Positions 10,273 to 21,400 of a stretch of DNA of 64,000 nt are shown here, piece after piece. The position numbers and the translations under genes are program-made. The stretch is from Salibacteraceae bacterium (lineage in GTDB: Bacteria; Bacteroidota; Bacteroidia; Flavobacteriales_G; Salibacteraceae): positions 62,001-126,000 of the forward strand of contig JAGYJZ010000001.1 in assembly GCA_018401875.1 (NCBI GenBank), written 5' to 3'. The notes below the pieces were generated by a model. It was not told the DNA's origin, made no database searches, and was given only the letters and a program-made list of their open reading frames with translations. The number at the start of each line of letters is the position of its first letter. Within the stretch, counting starts at the first letter, position 1.

Positions 10273-11175
10273 TTATTCTTGGTTCTCTAATTTCTTCAGC
10301 TCAGCTTGATATTTTTCAGACTCTTCGATGTTGTTCAATCCGAAATAGATTCCCGAAAGGCCAACAAGTGTCTCTTTTCTCAATGGATTGAGTTCGTATG
10401 CTTTGAGCATGTATGGCAACGCGGCTCCAAAGAGCTCCATTACTTGAGCCTGAATAGCGAATAAGGTTTCAAAGTCTTGTTCGTAATCCATGTTCTCAAT
10501 GATGTTTACACCTTGATTGTAATAGTGGATGGCAAGGTTGTAATTGGCACTGATGTTTTCTTGGTCGAGTGTCAATACTTCTTTGTAAAGCGTAACAACG
10601 TTGTTTCCGATTTCGTCTCTGTTGTCTTCGGGTCTTGGATTATCAAACAGATAAGAATACTTAGACGCTTTATAAAGATTAAACTCAATTGTTCGTTGAT
10701 TCAAATCCATACTTGGATTGATCACTTTGATCACCTTGCTGTAGTTGTCGAACAAGGTTTGGGCGGTTTCGAAGTTGTTCGAGTCTAACGCAAAAGCTGC
10801 GTCATTGTATAGAGTAGAGGATAAGTATTTTAATGAATTAAGGCAATCTTCAACCAACTCACCTTTGGGCTCAAGTTCGATGGCTTTGCTATAAGACTCA
10901 ATAGCAGTAGCGCGTAAATCGAACGCTTCTTTTTGAGACTTAGCATCTTTTGCTTCTTTGAAAAGATCTTTATAGATGTAACCTCGGAAATACCAAGTTT
11001 TAGTAATTCCATTAAAATTGTCATCGCCTACGGCAATTTCAATGAACTCCTTGGCCTTGGGCAGATCCTTGTTCTGATAAGCACGAAGTGCTAGCGACAC
11101 CGGATCGAGCTGAGCCCTAAGCCCAATCGGTATCATCGAGAACAAGACCACCGCTATTATTACGAGTCTTTTCAT
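10273..11175 (-). CDS. Secreted TPR-repeat protein
   Basis: A 300-aa protein with an N-terminal signal peptide (MKRLVIIAVVLFSM... LRAQ) and several tetratricopeptide repeats: helices with the A-L-G-Y-A-P pattern around residues 30-65, 80-110, 205-225 and 265-290. It has no lipobox, so it is likely periplasmic. It sits between a YfiR-like gene and a HAMP-SpoIIE phosphatase gene with gaps of 4 and 16 bases. It probably scaffolds a protein in the periplasm that feeds the sensor; this is an inference from position only. Confidence 0.8.
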   Translation of the reverse strand: MKRLVIIAVVLFSMIPIGLRAQLDPVSLALRAYQNKDLPKAKEFIEIAVGDDNFNGITKTWYFRGYIYKDLFKEAKDAKSQKEAFDLRATAIESYSKAIELEPKGELVEDCLNSLKYLSSTLYNDAAFALDSNNFETAQTLFDNYSKVIKVINPSMDLNQRTIEFNLYKASKYSYLFDNPRPEDNRDEIGNNVVTLYKEVLTLDQENISANYNLAIHYYNQGVNIIENMDYEQDFETLFAIQAQVMELFGAALPYMLKAYELNPLRKETLVGLSGIYFGLNNIEESEKYQAELKKLENQE

Positions 11176-11179
11176 TTAT

Positions 11180-11713
11180 TTAATTAATCACTTTAGTAGC
11201 TAGATTTTCTAACGTATTACTTACAATCAAGTCCTGCTGATTAAACAAGCTTTTATTCATTTCATATTTCATTGCCGCTCCAACCACAACGAAGTTTATG
11301 GCAGAGGTTCTCTCTATCAGTCCTTTACCCTCGGTTATGGTAAGGCAGTTGAATTCTTTTGCTTTATTGATATACGGTTCTACCGCACCCACACTAGCGC
11401 CTGATACATAAATCATGTGGCACTTGGTAACCTCAGAAGGAGATTTTAATCTTTTGACAACCAAATTTTGACTGTTGATCTTCTTCGTCTTTGCAGCCGT
11501 TTCTAGATTTAACGCTAAATCATCATCGTTGACAACGCCAATGATAAAGTCACCTTGCTTATAAGCGGCAGGCCATTCAGTATATTTCGCGAAGTTGAGG
11601 ATGTAAGTCGCCTTAAATTTAGCCCGCGTATTCATGGTGTTCATAGACGCTTGCCCCATAGAGCTAAGCGCTAATCCCAAGATTATTGATATGACTAAAA
11701 GAATTTTCTTCAC
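11180..11713 (-). CDS. YfiR family (DUF4154) periplasmic protein
   Basis: The GTG at 11713 gives 177 aa with a clean signal peptide (VKKILLVISIILGLALSSMGQ); the upstream TTG at 11728 is possible but adds only five residues. The mature part has the YfiR/DUF4154 pattern: a start block YILNFAKYTEWP, then FIIGVVNDD, the central CHMIYVSG, LTITEGKG and the final INFVVV strand. In Pseudomonas YfiR is a periplasmic repressor of the HAMP-containing cyclase YfiN and is relieved by the OmpA-like YfiB. Here it stands directly downstream of an OmpA-domain gene and upstream of a TPR gene and a HAMP-SpoIIE gene, so it may regulate that phosphatase. A TACATTTG box lies at 11726-11733. Confidence 0.8.
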   Translation of the reverse strand: MKKILLVISIILGLALSSMGQASMNTMNTRAKFKATYILNFAKYTEWPAAYKQGDFIIGVVNDDDLALNLETAAKTKKINSQNLVVKRLKSPSEVTKCHMIYVSGASVGAVEPYINKAKEFNCLTITEGKGLIERTSAINFVVVGAAMKYEMNKSLFNQQDLIVSNTLENLATKVIN

Positions 11714-11725
11714 TGCAATTCCGTG

Positions 11726-11733
11726 CAAATGTA
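11726..11733 (-). promoter_or_regulatory. Candidate -7 box TACATTTG for the YfiR-TPR-SpoIIE unit
   Basis: The minus strand reads TACATTTG, matching TAnnTTTG, 12 bases before the GTG start of the YfiR-like gene. If used, it would make the three-gene signalling unit independently transcribed from the OmpA gene upstream. No well-spaced TTG was found. Confidence 0.35.
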
Positions 11734-11825
11734 GCCTATACTTTAATAAAGTCTACATATTGCAAGGCAGCCAATTTATGAATAATTTGAGATGCGCTCT
11801 AAAATTCTTTTAAATGACCTTGAAT

Positions 11826-14800
11826 TTACTCAAGGCGCACCTCTATGCGTCTGTTTTGACTTCGGTAGTCAATCGGGCATGGATAGTACAAAATACACTC
11901 TCCCTTTGGCCTCACTTCACCGTGAAAATCGATGTTGATTTGTTCGGCAGAGACGCCTTTCATAATCAATAAATTTTTGATGTTTATGGCTCTAAGTTCG
12001 GAGATTCGGGTGTTGCTTTCAAATGCCCCCCACGTATCAGTGAAGCCATCAATCTGAATTGAAGCTTCAGGTCTTTTCTTTACTTCTTTAAGTAACTGGT
12101 AGGCAATTCCTTCGGCTTCGTCATTGAGTAGCCATTGATTGAAATCATAGGTCATTACGTAATTCGGGGCGCTTGGTGCCGCTGATGGGTCTAGAATCGA
12201 CACTTCTGCGATTCTATTTTTCGCTTATTCAATTTCAGTGCAATTTTTTGTTTGGCAATCTTCAATGGGCTTAGAAGTTTCCCAATTCTTGACCATCATA
12301 TTTTCAATGGGCACTCCTTCTTTAAATAAATATTGAGCGATAGCCGCAGTGCGCTTTCCTGAGAAAGATGTTTGGCCCTGTTTTTCGTCTGCCCCTGCAT
12401 ACGATTCTATTCCAATGATTTGGTTCTGATTCTTTTTGAATGCCTCTGCAATCGCGCTAAGTCTTGCGAAGTCACTTTCCGTTAATTGATCATCCCTAAA
12501 TTCGAATTGAAAGAGTTCGCGGCCTTCAATGCTAATTTGTTTTAATGGTGCAGGCTTTTTGGTGCTTTCCTCTGCTTGAATCGGTTCCTCTGCGGCAATC
12601 ATTTGTGATTCGTCTATTGCCAATTGTTTGGTGTTATAACGATCGGTGTTGAGCTTACCATACGTCCACGCTCCGTCCACTACTTTGTTTTTCTCGATAA
12701 TATTTCCATTGGCATCGAGCATTGCTATGTTAAAGTCGCTCACTGACTCATCCAAGCGAAACAAATACTGTTTGTGGGGCACTAGTCTACTGAACGCAAA
12801 ATTGCCATTATCGTCCATCTTGGCAGCGTCAATTACATTTCCTTGCTCATCGAACGCGTAAATGGTCATGCCGCTTTTGTAATCTCCAGGGAGTTGCTTA
12901 AAGATTTGGCCATAAACAATACCTTGACTCTCATCTTCCAAGTATTGAGTTTCAAGATCAGCAGCGGCTTCGAGGATGATTTTTGAATATTTGAATGAGT
13001 TCTCTTGGTCTAAAAACAAAAGTCCTTTGAATGCCCCATCATAGTTAAACAAAGCTACTTTAAGCTCCATGTCTTTTTCTTCCATTACCTTGATAGAGAA
13101 GTCTTCCATAAAACCAACACGATTGAATATGAACCCGCCCTTACCATCTGTCAAGGTTGAATCTAGAATATTGCCATTGTCATCGAAGGCATATATTTTA
13201 ATTCCTTTCGTAATCACCAGGGAGTTTGTGATAAATCTGACCGGAAATTATTCGATCGAGGCCAGGCATAGCAAAATCTTTTTCCTCTATAGCTTCCAAT
13301 CGAATTATTTTCTCCGTTTCGAGCTTTTCGTAGACATAGGTTTGAAGATCGGCTAACCTAAGTGTGTCTGCAGTGCCTGCATCATCATTACTTACAATTA
13401 TTTTAAAGTTTTCATCATCTTTCATTTCTGGCACAATGGAATAGCTCTTGTCTGGGCGCAGCTTGACAAATCTAAAGTCTCCATTTACGTCTGTTCGAGC
13501 TATCTCTACCACATTACCGTCTGAATCAAAAGCATAGATGTTTAACCCATCAGCAAAATCACCAGGTAGTTTTTGATAAACCTTTCCGCTGATGGCCAGC
13601 GGCTGCTGCAAGTAGGCCAATTCTTTTGCTTTTAACTGCTCTTCTATTGGTGGAAGTGTGGTGAAGTCATAAGACCTTAGGTCTAAATAGTTCGCGTAAA
13701 TGAGCTTGTTAGTAGCCTTGTCAATCAGATATATTTGGCATGTGTCTTCTTTCTTGTTGAAGCTGTCAGGGAGAATTAACCTATAGTTGGATTTAACCTC
13801 GGTGCTAAACAGCTGAAAGCTTCCTTGTGCTGATGTCACTGCTACTTCTGTTATTTTTAAGACGGAATCAAATACAATAATTGGAATGCCTGCCAATGGT
13901 CTTTCTTGGTAAACTAAGAAACCAGTGTAGGTTGCTTTTCTGTCTTTGTCAATCGTGTCTTGTGGTTCCGCCTTTAATTCCACCTCAAAGAATTCGTTCT
14001 TGAAATTATCGAGTCGTTCGGTGCCAAACTCATCCGCATAAAAAACACTTGACCTGTAAATGGTTGAGTCATTTGAGGATTGTTTGATGGTAACAAACGT
14101 GTTTTTTGGTAAGTTAAGGAATTGATAATAACCGCTGCTGTCAGTAAATGCACTTGCTAGAATTTGACCTTCAGGCCCATAAGCGATAAGCTCAATATCG
14201 GCTAGATCTGCACCGAGTTTTTGGAATAGTTGGCCATAGATGTCATAGGTTTCTATGGATGTATCCTCCTCATAGAGAATGGTCAGAGATTCGATCTGGT
14301 CTTTTGGTAGGCTGGTGAAAACGAATGAAGCATCATTATCGCGTTCTAAAATCTGCACTTTTTCACCGGCCTCGTTAACGATGAAAATGTTAGCATTCAG
14401 CAGCATGTCGTCATTTTCTTCATCGAGCCTGATCGAATAATTATTACCTACAGGCAGGGCGCTAAAGGCGAAATTGCCGTTTGAATCGGTTTGCACTGTT
14501 CCAAGAAGGTTGTCAAACTCATCCAACAGCGAAAGTGTCACTCCTTCAGAGGGAAGGTTGCTGTATTCAAAAACTCCACTGATTTCGACCCGCTGCGTAT
14601 CATTCAAGTCCGCCATTTTGATGAATCCATAGATGTCATCTTTACCCATTCCGCCATCTCTAGATGATGAAAAGTAGCCTTTGTTTGCGTTAATAAAGCT
14701 GATTCCAAAATCATCTTTTGCGCTATTGATGGGGGCTTTAAGATTCTCGGGTTTCATCCATTCTCCACCAATTTTTTCAGTAATGAAGATGTCTAAGCCT

Positions 14801-15873
14801 CCGTATCCTGTGTGTCCATTTGACGCGAAATAGATGGTGGAAGCATCATAGAAATAGGGGAAAAGTTCGTTTAATGGTGTGTTTACTTCGCTGCTTAAAT
14901 TGATCGGTGGGGTCCAACCTGAATCTGTTTTGTTGATCACATAAAGGTCCATTTGGCCTTGGCCGCCTTCCATGTCACTTGAAAAAACGATCGCATTTCC
15001 TTCAGGAGAAAAACTTGCATGGGCGACCGAATATTCTGTTTTTCCGAGAAGTGATCGCTCATTTTTGATTTTTTTTCCGTTCACTAAATCAGCAATGCGC
15101 ACTTCCAAAATGCTTTTCTTGTTTTTGCCCAATTTTGATTGGGCGATGGTAAATGCAATTTTGTTGTGAACAGTGTCAAAGCTAACAGGTCCAACGTGGT
15201 AATCTCTCTTCAGGTCGCTCAAGAATGGTTTAGGACGATCAAACGAAAATCCTTCGGGCGACTTATCATCCATCGAAGCAAAATACAGGGCCAAATAAGG
15301 TGCATTGTTATAGCTGCTGCTGCTTTCATTGATATGGTCAATGTGGCGTTCGGTTGCAAATACAAGTCCATCTCGGAATGGTACTGGCGAGAAATCCGAA
15401 AAGCTCGAGTTAAGTTCCATCGTGGGCTTTAGCTCAAAAGCTGATGGAACACTCTTCCATTTTTTTACCTCTGAAATGGATCGGAGCATCAATTGGGCGA
15501 TAAAATTATCGGGCTCAGCAGCAATGTATCGCTCAAACAAACGAATGGCTTCAGAATTCTTTTGGTTTTTGATGAGCACTTGGCCGTAATGAATAAGACC
15601 TGGCTTGCTCAAACCACCCACCAAATCTGCTTTTGCAAAATGAACCTCTGCACGCGTAAATTCGTGAAGCTTCATAAAGGAAAACCCCAATTGTTCGTTC
15701 ATTTCTGGGCTTTCTGGTGATTTTTTTACCTTTTTCTGGAGCACTTTGGCTGCATCAGCAAATCGATTTTGTTCGATCAATTTGTCGGCCTTGGATGCGT
15801 CTTGTGAAAGCCCATCAAAAGCCATCAAAGCAATGAAGAAGAATAATAGTATATGTAGTGGCCCGAGTCTCAA
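11826..15873 (-). pseudogene. Giant TPR / PD40 / Ig-like repeat / double OmpA-domain protein, interrupted
   Basis: The gene begins at TTG 15873, two bases after the PorP/SprF stop, with a signal peptide (HILLFFFIALMAFDGLSQ) and TPR helices. Then come PD40 repeats (ATIYFASNGHTGYGG), about six beta-sandwich repeats marked by KLPGDxxxGxxIYAFD, and two consecutive OmpA-like domains, the first around IIGIESYAGADE and the second around IQIDGFTDTWG. The frame breaks at 13201-13210, inside a repeat: restoring two A's gives HKLPGDYEKGIKIYAFD. A second lesion is TAA at 12225-12227, with matching sequence continuing in frame (AKNRIAEVSILDP). Restored length is about 1349 aa. Known relatives are peptidoglycan-anchored partners of PorP/SprF in T9SS and gliding systems. 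Two OmpA domains in one chain is unusual. Confidence 0.75.
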
Positions 15874-15875
15874 TG

Positions 15876-16837
15876 CTAAAAATACCTCGGTGAGACTGAT
15901 TTCGATGAAGGAAGGCCAAACTCTAATCCCAGGAATAATTCATGACTCGAGCCTTGTGAAAGTCTTAGCGAATTGAACGGATAGTCGAAAGAGTAGCCAA
16001 CGCGAATAGATTTGCTCAGCAGGTACTCGATGATTGCAACTCCGCCATAACCGTGGCGGTAAGTTGCTCCAAGCCATAATTTATTATCTATGAGCACACT
16101 CATGTTTGCATCGAGCATACCCGCAAACAAACCGGCTTGCTTATATAATATGCTTGGCCTAAGCGTAAGGTTGTCCGTAAGCACAAACGCTCTACCCATT
16201 GTGAATGAAAGATGTCTAAATTGCTGGTACTGAACAGAATTAGCCGATGCGTTAATGATTCTTCCCGAAGCTCGGTTAGAATCAGACACGGCAATACTTG
16301 ACGAAAGCATGTGTGCGATTTCCATTCCGATATAAAACTTGTTGGTGTTGTAATAAAGTCCGAAATCAGCATCAGGAACGACAATTGTCTCAAGGCCATA
16401 CGTTGGGATGGGGTCGTTTGGGTCGCGGTATTCAATTTATTCCAATCAAACGATAAATACTGTACGCCCATTCCCAATCCGAAACCCAATTGTCCTCCGA
16501 AAAGTTTTATGCGATAGGCGTATGCCACTTGCGCATTGACATTGTTGCGAGGACCGATATTATCGTTCGTGATTTGAAAACCCAATCCCATTTTTTTCTG
16601 GGCCAGCGGGCTGTGAATCGAAAAAGTTTGAGTGACAGGTGCTCCTTGAAATCCAACCCATTGATTTCTGAATAAACCTACCACGCTCAGCGCTTCGCGG
16701 CTACCAGCATAGGCTGGGTTAATGCCAAGCGGATTAAACATGTATTGGTTAAACTGAGCATCTTGCTGAGAGAAAGCCAACAGTGACATCAGCACTGCAC
16801 CTAGGAAAAGAACGATATGTGAAATAATCTTTCTCAT
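15876..16837 (-). pseudogene. PorP/SprF family type IX secretion outer-membrane protein, frameshifted
   Basis: The ATG at 16837 overlaps the upstream stop as ATGA and gives a signal peptide ending at LLAFSQQ followed by the hallmark block FNQYMFNPLGINPAYAGSR, which identifies PorP/SprF. The frame is lost near 16414-16420 after LNTATQT; in the next frame the natural continuation DPIPTYGLETIVVPDADFGLYY runs to the stop at 15876. Adding one base restores about 320 aa, the usual length of the family. These beta-barrel proteins help T9SS move adhesins such as SprB to the surface and are usually encoded next to the adhesin and an OmpA/PD40 protein, exactly as here. Confidence 0.8.
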
Positions 16838-17304
16838 CGCGATACCTCTATCCATCCTTTATAATTGCTGTTGTCAAACTTAGCAATGTAGAAATACGTT
16901 CCATCCGGCAGTGGTTCCCCATTTTGGTGAACACCATCAAACCGATCATTCAAATTGTCATAATTATTTGTCTCCCACACTAGTCCACCGTAGCGATTGA
17001 AGATTTCCACTGTTTTATCTGTGAAAAATTCTGCATTATCGATGTGCCAATAGTCGTTGAAGTTATCGGCATTGGGGGTAATGCCCGTGTAGAATGCCGG
17101 CAAACAATCTACACTATCTGCAGCACCAACAGTAATCCCGTTCACCACGGCATTTCCTTCACTATCAGTCACCGTTACATCATATCTGCCAACTTCAAGC
17201 TGCGTCAAGTCTTTTGATACCGACCCGTTACTCCAAGAGTAGGTGAGTGGTTCTATTAAATTAGATGACGCGAAAACAATACTTACCGAACCATCATTTG
17301 CGCT
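16834..17304 (-). pseudogene. C-terminal part of a SprB-repeat adhesin with CHU_C (T9SS type B) sorting domain
   Basis: The open frame begins without a proper start at about 17304. It opens with a SprB-type repeat (NDGSVSIVF, YSWSNGS, LEVGRYDVTVTDSEG), then a gliding-motility-associated C-terminal domain (FYTGITPNADNFNDYWHI, VEIFNRYGGLVWE, DGTYFYIAKF) that directs type IX export and surface release. In relatives such a tail belongs to a very large adhesin placed before PorP/SprF. Here only about 157 residues survive, and upstream it runs, in a different frame, into a coiled-coil-repeat protein. Its stop overlaps the PorP/SprF start. Confidence 0.75.
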
Positions 17305-18206
17305 TGCTGCAGGTTGATGTTAACCGTGTTTAACTGCGCGGCATTTGAAATGGAGTCGGCTCTGTTGTTCAGCGTCTCGATGCTGTCCTAATTGATATCG
17401 ATCTGCGCTTGCTGCAGGTTGATGTTGACTGTGTTTAACTGCGCAGCATTTGAAATGGAGTCGGCTCTGTTGTTCAAAATCTCGATGCTGTCCTGATTGA
17501 TGTCGATTTGGATATTTTGAGCAAGGATATCGGCTTCATTCAGGTCAATGCGTGCATTCAAAATTGCAGCGCTATCCGCAAGATCTGCAAGCGTTGCAAG
17601 TGAAGCGATACTTACAAAGAAAGTATCCGTTTTTTCGATAATTCTCAAACTGTCGCCTACCAATTCAAAGGATGAAATGGTGTCGTTGCCGATCGAAGTA
17701 AAAGAAGAAAAGTCTGTTTCGAGGGAGTCTTGTCCGAAATAAAGAATGAAGTTATTGCCTACCACCTTTGAGCTATCAATCGTAAATGTGTTTCCAGCGC
17801 GTTCTGCATATAAAGCGTAAGGGACAGATGTCAACTGTGTTGTGCCCATGTTCAACGAACCAATTTCAACGTTCAAGAACTTTGAGCTGGATGACCAATC
17901 CACATCTCCAAGTGATGCTTGCGTGGGAGTTCCTTCACCGATAACGATGGTGAACAGACCAAATCTATTCGTTGTCACTGAATGTACCTCTGAAAAAACG
18001 ATGTTCGCCAAGTTGACATCTTCTGCTATGGAGATGGAAACATTCAGTGTGGTATCGGCAAATGGAGTGCCGTCATTCGCGCGTGCTACAGCTTGGTAGT
18101 TGATTCCTTGAGGAGCTTGAGCGTATACGTGTGAGATGCAGAAGCATAACGAAAGGAGAATAGACGCCTTCAATAAAAGGTGCTTCAATCGAAACATAGG
18201 TTGCAT
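17300..18206 (-). pseudogene. N-terminal part of a secreted protein with 35-aa coiled-coil repeats, truncated
   Basis: A signal peptide (ending ISHVYAQ) is followed by APQGINYQAVARANDGTPF, the common start of a Bacteroidota family of secreted, tail-fibre-like proteins, then a beta domain of about 120 residues and a predicted coiled coil (DLADSAAILNARIDLNEADI). The end consists of two 35-residue repeats DSIEILNNRADSISNAAQLN... In the second copy the Gln codon CAG has become TAG (17388-17390), as the first copy shows. Past the stop the repeat continues to about 17300, where the sequence switches to a SprB-repeat protein in another frame. No function is known beyond likely surface display. Confidence 0.7.
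17301..17510. repeat. Two near-identical 105-bp direct repeats
   Basis: The units 17301-17405 and 17406-17510 both begin CGCTTGCTGCAGGTTGATGT and differ at only a few positions. The 105-bp period equals 35 codons and encodes a coiled-coil repeat of the truncated surface protein. Such repeats recombine and are also easily collapsed by assembly; the left end of the array is the junction with SprB-repeat sequence. Confidence 0.85.
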
Positions 18207-18329
18207 ATTGGTCAGTTTTGCTTTGTTAGAACATGTTCAAGAAGAGCTAGTTAACTTAGCGCAGGATTCAGTTAAAAAGAAATCAATAGCAAGTTGTTAA
18301 AAAATCTTAACACAATTTAGTTCTGTGTC

Positions 18330-18337
18330 CAAAAATA
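18330..18337 (-). promoter_or_regulatory. Candidate -7 box TATTTTTG
   Basis: The minus strand reads TATTTTTG, matching TAnnTTTG, about 120 bases before the truncated adhesin gene. The long leader and the lack of a TTG partner make it weak. Confidence 0.25.
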
Positions 18338-18400
18338 TACTTTCATCCGAAACGAAAGTTGATTTATTTCGATGTAGAGACATCTAAATGTTACATAAAA

Positions 18401-18425
18401 AAAAGCGAGGACACGCCTCGCTTTT
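18401..18425 (-). terminator. Rho-independent terminator of the DUF2723 gene
   Basis: AAAAGCGAGG (18401-18410) pairs perfectly with CCTCGCTTTT (18416-18425) around a 5-base loop. On the minus strand the stem is followed by a run of T, so it ends transcription of the gene finishing at 18449. Confidence 0.85.
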
Positions 18426-18448
18426 CTTATTGTTTTTTACCTTCAAGT

Positions 18449-21400
18449 TTAATTTGGCATTTGAGCACCACCCACTAAATTTTGGTAATAGGTTTCTGCC
18501 TCTTGAAGCACAGGGTCAATGTATTCAGGCATTTGATCTACTTGATACTTCTTGCCTACGTTTTTCAACTGTTGAATCACCGCGTAGGCTTGGTTAATGT
18601 CACGATTAACCGCTGAGCTGTATTTTCTGTCAAGCGAGTTGTAATACCTTAAAAATTCCAGGTAATTGTCTCCTAATAGCTTTGTCATTTCCATGCCGCC
18701 TTCTGCATTTCCTACTTCAAAAAATGACTCGGTAAGCTGAATGAGTGTTACGTCATTGGGTGTGTTTGAATTTACTGTGATTTCAACACACTTTTTGAGC
18801 ACAGCCTCAGCTCTTTCATTTTCGCCTTTCTTGATTAACGCGTCAGCCAAGCGCGAAAAATTAAGACGAAGATTGGTTACAAAGCGCAGGTTATTTTCAT
18901 CTAAAAATAAACTTGGGTCTTGCATATTTCCGAAGGCAAATTTCTCCATCATGTTAGTGTACATGATGTCTGTTTCCACTTCTCCAAAATAGCCAAATTG
19001 ATTTCTGTCTGAAACTACCTTGTAAGGCACAAGGCGGTAGGTAAATCCTTCGTGTTGCATATAATTTTCCAACCCGAAATAACTATCACGAGGCATTGTG
19101 TTGGCAAAGTACAATGGGCGCTCCCAGTTGTTATTGGCTAAAATATCGAGGATAACCAATTCACTCTTCAAGATGTATTGGCCAGTTACGGTCCATTCAA
19201 TGGCGTCCAACACACGGTCTTCGTATCCTTTAGAAACTGTTCCGTTAGTAACGACTGTCGCTGAATCAACTGGAACCCTGAAATTGCGCGTTGGAAAGTA
19301 GTTCATGCGCTGACCAGCGCCAAACATTTCCTGCTTACTTTCATCTAACACAAAGGCCACGAGTTCGTCAACATTAATGTGAGCATCCGACTTCTTGCGC
19401 TCAACAATAGGCAGGTAGTCACGCGTTCCTTGTCGGTAATCATCTTTTTCCATGCTTAACTTAATGGGCTTACCATCATATGCCTGACGTTTCACCATGT
19501 CTATAAACCAATCGGTGCTTGCCAAAGTTAGGTTTACGATGCGCACATCTGTTCTGTATCCTTCCACTTCTTGCATGTACCATAAAGGGAATGTATCATT
19601 GTCTCCATTGGTAAATAGAATAGCGTCTTCTGCACATGAGTCGAGGTAGTTTTTAGCAATGTCTCTTGCGGTAAACCTTCCTGACCGATCGTGATCGTCC
19701 CAGCCATCTTTGGCCATCAAAATGGGAGCTGATAGGCATAAAACCGTTGCCAAACCTGCTTGAATTTTTTGATCTTTGATCACCTGACCGATACCGTACA
19801 TCAGTGCTAACAGGCCAGCAGAAACGAGCGCGATGTAAACCATTAACATAGCGAAAGATTCGTTGCCTCCAAACAAAGAGCCTACCAGTGTTAATGCGAT
19901 GGCACCTCCAACAGTCATTCCGACTGTCTGACCTAAATCTTTGACGGTGAGGTTTCGCGCTGCGTCATACAATGCCAACACTCCGAAGCCGATCCAAATC
20001 GCAAAAGCATAAAAGGATCCCGCATAGGCATAATCTCGCTCACGCGGTTGAAATGGATATTGATTGAGGTAAATAACAATCGCCAGTCCTGTGAAGAAGA
20101 ATAGCAGCAAGACAACCCAAGCGTTTTTCATGTCAACTTTGAAATGAAATATCATCCCCAGTAATCCGAATATGAGTGGAAGCACAAAGAAGAAATTTCG
20201 CGCTTTCTGATTTTTTAAGTAAGAGGGAAGTTCATCTTGATTACCCACGTGAGCTTCATCGATAAAAGGCACTCCTGTCATCCAGTTTCCGTCTTGAAAG
20301 CTTCCGTGACCTTGGGTGTCATTTTGCCTTCCCGAGAAATTCCACATGAAGTACCTGAAATACATCCAGCCCACTTGATACTTGAAAAAGAAACTGATGT
20401 TTTCAGAGAATTTAGGCTTTCTAATGGTCGTTATCTGACCTCTGCTGTCTCTGTATTTAATTGGTTTCCCTTCAAAATCACTCCACTCTTTATACGCCCT
20501 TATGTGGTTCTTTTTTGGACTCCACATGCGTGGGAAAAATGCTTTAAACTCGTCTTCATAATTGGGCTTTGAGTTCTTACGGTCATCAGCCAAAACATAC
20601 GTTCCAGTGCGCTCGTCCGGATAATAAACAGGATCGCCATCTAAGTACGGTGTCGTTTTGTCGAGCGGTGAGTTAAAATATTGACCGTAAAGCAACGGAA
20701 AGTCACCATACTGCTCTCGATTTAAATAAGAAAGAAGGTTTACCAGGTTTTCAGGGTTGTTTTCGTCAATTGGCGTGTTAGCATTTGAACGAATCATAAT
20801 CAATACGAACGAAGAATACCCGATAATCAGCACTAAAAAGGAAAGCAGTGCGGTATGCCAAACAGGTTTATTTTTCTTCATGGTGTATTGAATTCCAAAA
20901 ACTACTGCTCCGAGCATCAATACAATGAAGATCACTGACCCTATATGGAAAGGTAAACCGAATGAATTGACCATTACAATTTCAAAACTTGCAGCCCAAC
21001 TTACCACTTTCGGGATGATGAAACTTTGAATGCCGCCAAGGGTCACCACGCCCGCTGCACCAGCCAATATGAGCCCCTTTAGGTTTGGCTTGAATTTCTT
21101 GAAGTAAATCACATAGGCTACAGCAGGAATGGCAAGAAGGTTCAATAAGTGAATACCGATCGATAAACCAACCAAATAGGCAATTAAAATAATCCATCGG
21201 TCAGCTTTTGGCTCGTGCGCGATGGATTCCCATTTTAAGATAGCCCAAAATGTAATAGCTGTCATCATCGATGATAATGCGTAAACTTCACCCTCAGTAG
21301 CAGAAAACCAAAATGTATCCGACCAAGTGTAGGCTAAAGAACCAATTATTGCGCTTCCGAAAACAGCGATTGTATCGCCTTGAGAAAGTTCTTCATTTGA

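Noticed and set aside
13201..16420. Programmed ribosomal frameshifting in the OmpA and PorP/SprF genes
   Set aside because: There is no slippery heptamer and downstream pseudoknot at the sites, and the required shifts differ (two bases, one base). Simple indels are more likely.
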